64,000 bases of DNA from the NCBI RefSeq assembly GCF_020176955.2, contig NZ_JAIUCZ020000012.1:186001-250000 (forward strand), given 5' to 3'. Below are positions 61,401 to 64,000 of this stretch, one piece after another. The stretch comes from Nocardia sp. alder85J (GTDB lineage Bacteria; Actinomycetota; Actinomycetes; Mycobacteriales; Mycobacteriaceae). A program made the translations under genes and the position numbers. Within the stretch, counting starts at the first letter, position 1. Each line of letters starts with the position of its first letter. The notes under the pieces were generated by a model. The model was not told the DNA's origin and did no database searches. It worked only from the letters and a program-made list of their open reading frames with translations.

Positions 61401-64000
61401 CGGTACGCGACGGCGACCGGCCAGGTCCGCTGTGGCCCGCGCACACCGCCTATCTGATCTTCACCTCCGGCTCGACCGGCACACCGAAGGGCGTGGCCGT
61501 CCCGCACAGCGCCGTCGTCAATCAATTGTGCTGGCTGCGGGACGAATTCACGATGAGCGCGGACGACCGGGTGTTGCTCAAGACGCCCGCCACCTTCGAC
61601 CTGTCGGTGTGGGAGTTCTGGTCGGCGCTCACCTGCGGCGGCAGCCTGGTGGTCACCGCGCCGGGTGCCGAACGTGACCCGGAATTGTTGTGCGACACGA
61701 TGAATCGATACGGCGTGACGGTGCTGCACACGGTGCCGTCGTTGCTGACGATGCTGCTGGTCGCGGCGCGGCCGTTGCCGCCGACGCTGCGGGCGGTACT
61801 CGCCATCGGCGAGGCGCTGCCCCCGGCGACCGCCGCCGAATTCCGCGGCCGCAGTGCGGCACGGTTGTTCAATCTCTACGGCCCCACCGAGACGGCGGTC
61901 TCGATCACCTCCTACGAGGTGCGCGCGGATCACGAGCACACCGTGCCGATCGGCGGGCCGGTCCGTAACAGCCGGGTCCAGGTGCTGGACGGCCGGTTGC
62001 GGCCGGTGCCGATCGGGGTGCCCGGCGAGCTGTACCTGTCCGGGGACCAGCTCGCCACCGGCTACCGGGATCGGCCCGCGACGACCGCGGCGCGGTTCGT
62101 CGCCGACCCCTCCGGCAGCGGCGACCGGATGTACCGCTCCGGCGATATCGTCCGGTGGCGGGCCGACGGCGCCCTGGAATACCTGGACCGGGCCGACTTC
62201 CAGGTGAAGATCGGCGGATTCCGGATCGAGCTCGGCGACGTGGAGGCCGCGCTGCTGCGCCTGCCCGGTGTCACCGCCGCCGTGGCGGTGGTGCGCGACG
62301 GCAGCCGGCTGGTCGCGTATGCCGCGGTACCGGAATCGAATTCGAGCACCGAGGCGGCGCTGGCCCGCGGATTGGCCGGGGAACTACCGAGATATCTGCT
62401 GCCGTCGGCGATCGTGGTCGTGGACGCCCTGCCGCTCACCGCGAACGGCAAGGTGGATCGCGGCCGGTTGCCCGATCCGCCGCGTCCGGAGACGGTGTAC
62501 CGCGCCCCGGTGTCACCGGCCCAGCGCGCGGTGGCGGCTGGATTCGCCGAACTGCTCGGCCTCGCCGAGCCCGGACTAGACGACGATTTCTTCCGGCTCG
62601 GCGGCAATTCGCTGCTGGCCACCCGGCTCGCCGCACGCCTGGGCACCCGGCTGCGGGTGCGCCTGCCCGTCGCCGCGGTGTTCGAGGCGCCGACGGTGGA
62701 CCAGCTGGCCCGCTGGGCCGAATCGGCCGACGCGGCCGTCGACCGGCCGCCGCTGCGCCGCCGCGACAGCCACGCGCCGGCTCCGCTGTCCCCGGCCCAG
62801 GCCCGGATGTGGGTACTGAACCGCCTCGATCCCGGCTCCGCCGCCTACAACGTCCCGGTCGCCCTGCGCCTGTCCGGCACGGTCGACCTCGCGGCGCTGG
62901 ACGCCGCGATCCGGGATGTGCTGCACCGCCACGAATCCCTGCGCACCCGGTATCCCGACACCGGCGCCGGCCCGGTGCAGGAGGTGCTGTCCGTCGCCGA
63001 CACGCTGCCGCCGCTGCATCCGATCTCGGTGGGCCGCAGTGAGATTCCGGCCCGCGTCGGTGCACTGGCCGCCGCGGGCTTCGACGTCACCGCCGCCCCG
63101 CCACTGCGGTCCGCGCTGTGGCGTTCCGCCCCGGGCGAATACGTCCTGGCGCTGGTCGTGCACCACATCAGCGGGGACGGCTTCTCGCTGGCGCCGCTGA
63201 CGGCCGACCTGATCACCGCCTACACCGCCCGGCTCGGCGGCGCCGCACCCGGCTGGACGGAGCTGCCGGTGCAGTACGCCGATTACAGTGTCTGGCAGCA
63301 CGAGATGCTCGGCGCCGACACCGATCCGGACAGCCTCGCGGCCGATCAGCTGGCCTACTGGGTCCGCCGGCTCGGCGAGGCGCCCGACCTGCTGCCGCTG
63401 CCCACCGACCGGCCCCGGCCCGCCCGCCGCGACATGCGCGGTGCGACGGTGACTTCCGGTGTGGACGCGGACCTCGGCGGTCGGCTCGCGGCGCTGGCGG
63501 ACCGGCACGGCGCCACGCTGTTCACGGTGCTGCACACCGCCTTCGCGATACTGCTGGCGAAATCGGCGGGCACCCGGGAGGTCACGATCGGGGTGCCGGT
63601 GTCCGGCCGCGGCGAACGGGAGCTGGACGGCCTCATCGGCATGTTCGTCAATACCGTCGCGCTGCACAGTGACATCGACCCGCGGCAGCGTTTCGACGCG
63701 CTGCTGCGCCGGGTCCGGGACGAGGATCTCGCCGCGTTCGGCCGGGCCGACGTGCCCTTCGATCGGGTGGTGGAGGCCCTCGGCCGGGCCCGGACCGGTA
63801 GCCACACCCCGATCTTCCAGGTGCTGTTCAGCTTCGCGCACCGCCGGCCGGGGCGCGTCGAACTACCCGGCGCCACCGTCGACGTGCTCGACGTGGCGAT
63901 GCCGGAGGCCAAGTACGACCTCCAGCTCACCGTCGCCGAGCGTCCGGCCGACGCCGGGCTGGAGCTGCGATTCGACTATGCCACCGATATTTTCGACGAG
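46451..64000 (+). CDS. Giant non-ribosomal peptide synthetase, 3' truncated by window
   Basis: One frame of 5850 codons runs from GTG 46451 to the window edge; frame was checked at all five carrier-protein serine motifs. The GTG has GAGGAGG 5 nt upstream. Domain order: C1-A1-T1, C2-A2-T2, C3-A3-T3, C4-A4-T4, C5-A5-T5, C6. All C domains have HHxxxDG, all T domains LGGNSL or LGGGSL, all A domains TSGSTG(R/T)PKG and a final GKLD or GKVD. No epimerase or thioesterase domain is seen. Substrate codes by alignment with GrsA: A1 DVWHFSLVDK (Ser), A2 DVWSFALVHK (unknown), A3 DVWHFSLVDK (Ser), A4 DFWNIGMVHK (Thr), A5 DLWHLILVSK (unknown). The first C domain resembles EntF, which joins an aryl acid or other acyl group to serine, so the product probably starts with an acyl cap. 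Confidence 0.95.
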   Translation, partial: MQDSELGGITAGGPGGGMPEPEPFPLAPAQLGVWYAQLLDPDVPINIAQYVDVDGDFDPAVLHEISIDAAREYESTVVRLVEIGGRPYQVLDPALPVDIPLIDLRSHRDPAAAAHEWMRADYTAPVNLLSDRLFAGAVLRLGERRWFWYLRAHHLVLDGYGAVTNTLRVAQRYIARLQGVEPEPVGPSGLRDLVAAEYAYRDSERAGHDRDYWAERMRGLDGATTLDGRNAPRAAGNLVYGRALPDTVVQHLNDLAAANDSTPAVVLLAAFAGYLARLTDRDEVVLSLPVTARTSAVSRRSAGMLSNIVPLRLAVGDVTWAQLLQATRAEVSGALRRQRYRYEDIRRDAGRDTHTARRALFGPIANIMLFQSDLPLGNAVARYHVLSTGPVEDLSLNVYYGDSNCVHVDFEANPNLYGADEIARHHGRFLGFLQRLVELDPARTLASVPVTTDLEREISVRTWNSTTVELRPAGGPVPTLASLFADRAARTPEAVALRFDGAADLTYGQLAESVNRLARHLISRGIGPEDRVALHLRRSPWLVIAMYAVLAAGAAYVPLDPDHPADRTRYVLATARPSCLLTTTSDAPADRAGAVLLDELDLSGLPGGPVWDRERATALRPAHPAYVIFTSGSTGRPKGVVVSHAAIANRLLWMQAAYRLHERDVVLQKTPATFDVSVWELFWPLQIGATLVLAQPDEHRDPAALRASLARFGVTVVHFVPSMLAAFLAGVAVSAAVPPSVRLVFTSGEALTAPLAQRLLAAGRLTLHNLYGPTETAVDVTAHEVTTADRTGVPIGAPVYNTRLYVLDSRLRPVPVGAAGELYLSGVQLARGYIARPDLTAERFVADPFGPRGTRLYRTGDLVRWTAHGELEYLGRTDFQVKLRGLRIELGEIETVLGAVPGVARAVVVVRTDAAVEQLVAYVVETAPGAVDVTRLRAAAARELPGYMVPTAFEVLDALPVNGSGKLDRSALPAPVRVAVEHRAPETTIQRTVAGVFGEVLGRESVGLDDDFLALGGNSLVATQVSARLNAELGCRLTVRDLFDAGTVAELAVLIEDDGDNAESTAPVLVAGERPARVPLSPAQQRIWFLNRLEGGAAYHLPFVVRLTGAASVPALCRAVADVAQRHEVLRTVFPCDADGVAFQQPRPGEPVEVVRIAADDLPAELGRFATAGFDLESRPPLRARVFETGAEVVLAVVLHHIAADGLSLPVLARDVSHAYRARLAGAAPEWPPLPVQYADYAVWHRDRLGSADDADSLAARQLRYWSATLTGAPDQLDLPADRPRRAVASGRGAVLHHEIPADLHAAVAAYARTRSVSVFMVLHAALAALLARISGGDDIVIGTPVGGRGDRALDDLIGMFVNTLVLRTRVDGAEPFAALLDRARTTDLAAFAHPDLPFEHLVEALNPPRSQARHPLFQVLLSAAGPEPGPLDLPDVTVRTSTLDTGTTKFDLQLTVAEHFAGAAPGEGPAPAGIHTEFTYATDLFDPATIAGYAAWFARLLRAAVTDDTTPIADLPLLDAEQWERVLATAAAAGTTDDAVPAAERTAAGRPAPSAVPDSITPAVVAAANARVVDEMNDTDAMRPPLSSADRRRGRGARQDAADRASTGDSGETDGGLFEAAAPGDDGGPASAGGPRRPDAAGTHGVVTAFAAQVARTPDAVAVVYEGVELSYAEFAARVNRLARELVSAGVGPETVVALHIRRSLDLVVGVYAVLVAGGAYVPLDPEHPAERNRYVVSTARPVCVLVGVDGVVSGADDEVAGWGVPVLAVDGPAVRRRAATPVADGERRAVLRPEHPAYVLFTSGSTGRPKGVTVSHAAVANQIAWMIGEYGIAADDAVLFRTPATFDVSVWELFAPLCAGGRLVVAPHEAHRNVRELAELVAVQRITLISFVPSQLAVFAAGVAAVEIASLRAVFVAGEALAGEVAAGFARVSDAELHNLYGPTEFTVHATHAPVTVAAGPVPIGRPVRGGAAYVLDARLRPVPDLVAGELYLAGIQLARGYHGRAGLTAERFVADPFGGGRLYRTGDLVRRRRDGVLEYLGRTDFQIKLRGQRIELGEIEAALAAVPQVRAAAVRLVRHDTGDLLAACVVTDLADPAEVLPPRLRAQLPSYMVPTVYVRLEALPLNASGKLDRAALPEPVVAAVGYRAPVTAAEHAVATVFEQVLGVERVGAADDFFALGGNSLVATRISARLSAWSGAEVPLRALFEHPTVAGLAAALSQEPVAVRPLLAVRPRPEFVPLSYAQQRMWFLEQFDAGSAVNSLVAAIRLEGRLDEGALRAAAGDLVTRHESLRTVYPARDGVGYQRVLPAAAVEFRSGTIAEYEIECAVQEFARRGFDVAAAALIRFTLLRIAAESDAAESGSGRFVLVVAVHHLAADGWSITPLARDLLRSYRRRVEGDPAQPDPLPVQYADYTLWQRELLGAEDDPDARISRGIRFWTTELDGLPDLLPLPADRPRPATASGHGDRLRFTLDPALVADLHRLARDSRATLFMVVHAAFTVLLATLSGQRDIAVGTPVAGRGDPLLDDVVGMFVNTVVLRTEIAPEWTFADLLAAVRDRDLRAFERAELPFERLVEVLDPPRSAARHPLFQVMLDLPAIDRTPFRLPALTGTWVDIDTGTAKFDLQLTLADQEDGLAAVFEYATDLFDPPTVAGFARRLRLLLETVAVAPDRRLDRLNLLSDAESALVLRDWNATECSIGALLPPGLDPATATLPALREALAVRDPGLPAVTFEGITLTHGEFAARVRRLARWLIERGVGPDVPVALSLPRSLDLVVAVHAVVAAGGAYVPLDPEQPPERLRHILDTAQPVCVLAAEAQPGLPEAGVVRLDRLDLSAYSAAPVTDTERPAPLRPSNTAYVIFTSGSTGRPKGVAVPHAAIVNRLLWMQREYPLTASDVVLQKTPATFDVSVWELFWPLQTGARLVVAAPDAHRDPVALTALIESAGVTVLHFVPSMLAAFLTAGDIGACGSLRLVFTSGEALTAAPAQRMRATTGAAVHNLYGPTEAAVDITRHEVTDTEPDLVPIGRPVLNSRGYVLDDRLRPVPPGVTGELYLAGTQLARGYAGRADLTADRFVADPHRHTGSRMYRTGDLARWNADGELEYLGRNDFQVKLRGLRIELGEIEAAAAEVAGVARAVAVVRAERHTGDRLVAYLVPVPGATVDLDAVRAAMARRLPSYMLPEAFVTLDTLPVTSSGKLDRAALPAPALEERAFRAPTGAEQRLVATVFAEVLGGIPHGRPGIGRDDDFFALGGNSLVATRAAARLGAALDVHVPVRMLFEAPSVAALAARLQEHAGAAARPPLTARTRPARLPLSPGQQRMWFLDRYRAGAATDTAAATDNIPLALRLRGDLDRDALAAALTDVVTRHESLRTVYHDGPEGPEQVVLPAAPVELPLEPVVTMALPALLAAHARIRFDLAAAIPLRARLFRLAAGDHVLAITVHHIAADGFSLGPLARDLVVAYTARRSGHAPQWQPLAAQYADYTLWLRDILGAADDPGSELRRQLDYWRTRLTGSPEQLDLPADRPRPAAPSYRSGTHRLGIDSDLHSELGELARKHETTLFSTVHAALAVLLARLSGTGDIALGTPVAGRGDAALDDLVGMVVNTVVLRTEIDVRSRFDTVLDAVRADDLAALSHADASFDALVELLAPARVAHRHPLFQVALTFQNFTVPDFETAGLDIRPVPLAAPAAKFDLQFTVVEQFGSDGRAGGLDIEITYATDLFDAPTVAVLARRFEQVLAAVAADRTVVVGDIQLLSAEEQRRALYEWPITGADEAGIDTVVARFAAAVAVDPDAVAVRDGDTSLTYAELDAWSNRLARRLIGSGVQPEALVAVALPRSAELVAALLAVLKSGAAYLPVDPAYPADRIEWLLADALPVCALTSARSGPARGWFGGPVIDIDTVAWDRLDSGPIGDRDRRRALHPAHPAYVIYTSGSTGRPKGVMIPHRNVIRLLDNTRRHFGFGADDVWTLFHSYAFDFAVWELWGALLTGGTAVVVDHAVTRSPQQFRQLLVDERVTVLNQTPSAFHQLAAADLALPPAPYRLRRVIFGGEALDPARLTSWFERYGRTPELVNMYGITETTVHVTHQVLDPARPAALIGGALAGLAVRLLDSRLRPVPVGVPGEIYVSGGQVARGYLGRPALTAGRFVADPYGPAGAVAYRSGDVARWTAAGALEYLGRADHQVNLRGFRIEPGEIEAVLLAADRVREAVVIVRHDDTFEDARLVGYVAADGAVDPESLRRRVAARLPEHMVPVAIVIVERIPLTVNGKLDHAALPAPHFETAAHRRPATPAEDLVAAVYAEVLGVEAVGADDDFFRLGGGSLAAARAAARIGAALATVVPVRWVFEAPRVADLAALAITAGRARPVLRAGDRIGPIPLSPAQQRMWFLNRFDDAGAAYHIPLILRMSGRLQVAALRAAVGDVVARHESLRTVYPDTGGAPAQVILPVGEPVLPASIAVSEAEVAQRIQQLVGTPFDVTAEPPVRVRLFEIGTAGTEHVLVAVLHHISADGSSVGPFARDLMSAYSARLGGNAPSWPPLPVQYADYAVWQRALLGDENDPQSSAAEQIAHWRATLAGLPDQLDLPGDRPRPPRQSLRGSRVALAVAPDVHARLRRVGRAAGATLFMVVHAAYAALLARLSGSTDIAVGAPIAGRGDALLEDVVGMFVNTLVLRTRVHPEQRFGALLAGVRAADVAAFSHADVPFEMLVEALNPQRSTARHPLVQVGLSFQNHERTVPRLPGLTVSEYEWDTGTAQFDLHLFAVDHYTDTGEAAGMELALGYATDLFSAATAQRIAEQLARVLETIAGGEDPVIGDLDLLGPRQTALLRTWNDTAHPVAPVTLPELFARQVRRSPEAVALLDGTDESGIRLTYAELDGRVNRLARYLIAIGVRPESTVALLLRRSIDLVVAMYAVAAAGGAYVPIDPDHPAERIAAVLAAARPVCLLGTDDAVAVHDSAETAGIRLDRLELSGYSAAPVRDGDRPGPLWPAHTAYLIFTSGSTGTPKGVAVPHSAVVNQLCWLRDEFTMSADDRVLLKTPATFDLSVWEFWSALTCGGSLVVTAPGAERDPELLCDTMNRYGVTVLHTVPSLLTMLLVAARPLPPTLRAVLAIGEALPPATAAEFRGRSAARLFNLYGPTETAVSITSYEVRADHEHTVPIGGPVRNSRVQVLDGRLRPVPIGVPGELYLSGDQLATGYRDRPATTAARFVADPSGSGDRMYRSGDIVRWRADGALEYLDRADFQVKIGGFRIELGDVEAALLRLPGVTAAVAVVRDGSRLVAYAAVPESNSSTEAALARGLAGELPRYLLPSAIVVVDALPLTANGKVDRGRLPDPPRPETVYRAPVSPAQRAVAAGFAELLGLAEPGLDDDFFRLGGNSLLATRLAARLGTRLRVRLPVAAVFEAPTVDQLARWAESADAAVDRPPLRRRDSHAPAPLSPAQARMWVLNRLDPGSAAYNVPVALRLSGTVDLAALDAAIRDVLHRHESLRTRYPDTGAGPVQEVLSVADTLPPLHPISVGRSEIPARVGALAAAGFDVTAAPPLRSALWRSAPGEYVLALVVHHISGDGFSLAPLTADLITAYTARLGGAAPGWTELPVQYADYSVWQHEMLGADTDPDSLAADQLAYWVRRLGEAPDLLPLPTDRPRPARRDMRGATVTSGVDADLGGRLAALADRHGATLFTVLHTAFAILLAKSAGTREVTIGVPVSGRGERELDGLIGMFVNTVALHSDIDPRQRFDALLRRVRDEDLAAFGRADVPFDRVVEALGRARTGSHTPIFQVLFSFAHRRPGRVELPGATVDVLDVAMPEAKYDLQLTVAERPADAGLELRFDYATDIFDE
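46523..49625 (+). other. NRPS module 1: EntF-like C, A (Ser), T
   Basis: C1 opens FPLAPAQLGVWYAQLLDPDV, and RWFWYLRAHHLVLDGYG carries the active-site histidines (residues 153-159); both pieces parallel the EntF condensation domain rather than the ordinary elongation type. A1 spans residues ~477-965; code DVWHFSLVDK gives serine. T1 serine is in LGGNSLVAT (~residue 1016). EntF couples dihydroxybenzoate to serine, so C1 is likely the initiation domain. Confidence 0.85.
49669..53110 (+). other. NRPS module 2: C, A (unassigned), T, with very long C-A linker
   Basis: C2 (HHIAADG near 50047) is normal. About 110 residues (~51055-51385) rich in Ala, Gly, Asp and Arg then separate C2 from A2; such linkers are usually 15-30 residues. 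A2 code by alignment: DVWSFALVHK, close to the Ser code at the first three places but with S at 278 and A at 301 in GrsA numbering. I cannot assign a substrate. T2 at LGGNSLVATR. Confidence 0.8.
53167..56350 (+). other. NRPS module 3: C, A (Ser), T
   Basis: C3 starts EFVPLSYAQQRMWFLEQF; active site HHLAADG at ~53578. A3 code DVWHFSLVDK equals that of A1, so serine again; A3 and A1 share long stretches (KTPATFDVSVWELFWPLQ), suggesting module duplication. T3 DDFFALGGNSLVATR. Confidence 0.85.
56393..59560 (+). other. NRPS module 4: C, A (Thr), T
   Basis: C4 has HHIAADGFS. A4 is of a different lineage from the others (YAFDFAVWELWGALLTGG, NMYGITETTVHVTH) and gives DFWNIGMVHK, the textbook threonine code. 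T4 has LGGGSLAAA, an uncommon variant of the core. Confidence 0.87.
59593..62730 (+). other. NRPS module 5: C, A (unassigned), T
   Basis: C5 with HHISADGSS at ~59984. A5 reads DLWHLILVSK by alignment; the L at 236 and I at 301 are rare, so substrate is open, perhaps a bulky or non-proteinogenic residue. T5 DDFFRLGGNSLLATR. Confidence 0.8.
62779..64000 (+). other. NRPS module 6: C domain, cut by window end
   Basis: APAPLSPAQARMWVLNRL, HHISGDG (~63160) and IGMFVNTVALHSD are present, so nearly the whole C domain is here. The Ala of HHxxADG is Gly here. Its A domain lies beyond the window; the synthetase is therefore at least a hexamodule. Confidence 0.85.

Noticed and set aside
46451..64000. 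Iron-regulated siderophore synthetase call
   Set aside because: EntF-like C1 and Ser codes hint at it, but no iron box, aryl-acid or transport gene is visible; left as possibility only.

Overview
The window is about 64 kb of high-GC actinobacterial chromosome, most likely Nocardia or a close mycolate-containing relative. The str operon (rpsL, rpsG, fusA, tuf), the end of rpoC, many small four-cysteine (DUF3558-type) lipoproteins, a KstR-type sterol operator before a KshB-like reductase, a mycofactocin-type glycosyltransferase and a giant NRPS gene fit that group. Genus assignment is inference; no 16S or marker search was possible. No tRNA, rRNA, insertion sequence or CRISPR array was seen.

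Layout. 1-1.3 kb: 3' end of rpoC with a strong hairpin. 1.3-4.5 kb: AT-richer leader and a coiled-coil protein built from seven near-identical 14-residue repeats, then small membrane or exported proteins. 4.8-18.3 kb: housekeeping and accessory metabolism (hotdog thioesterase, aldo/keto reductase with a divergent XRE regulator, pirin/GNAT pair, MarR divergent from ribA plus a LigB-type dioxygenase, SixA phosphatase, FprB ferredoxin reductase, acyl-ACP thioesterase, isopenicillin-N-synthase-like oxygenase, winged-helix protein, quinone oxidoreductase). 18.5-20 kb: a WXG100-like/transglycosylase pair. 20-25 kb: a three-gene minus-strand operon of two receptor Ser/Thr kinases and a lipoprotein. 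25-28 kb: AsnC regulator divergent from 4-hydroxyphenylpyruvate dioxygenase, then two DUF3558 lipoproteins. 28-32.7 kb: the str operon, about 27 kb downstream of rpoC.

32.8-46 kb: a DUF433 antitoxin with a frameshifted DUF5615 toxin remnant, a 560-residue protein with an R-E-P hexapeptide repeat domain, an AbiEi/DUF559-like protein, a secreted lipase, an SPW membrane protein and TetR operon facing an FAD reductase, a glutamate-racemase-like enzyme, KshB with a KstR box, another TetR, an orphan MftF-like glycosyltransferase, and a GAF-domain regulator. 46.45 kb to the window end: one uninterrupted NRPS reading frame of at least 5850 codons, with five complete C-A-T modules and a sixth C domain cut by the window edge. 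The first C domain looks like that of EntF. The A-domain codes read Ser, unknown, Ser, Thr, unknown.

Best leads: the NRPS (two unusual A-domain codes, a very long C2-A2 linker); the twin kinases whose extracellular halves each look like two DUF3558 lipoprotein modules, with free-standing DUF3558 lipoproteins close by; the two repeat proteins; the decayed toxin-antitoxin pair; and several palindromic operators that pair with adjacent regulators.
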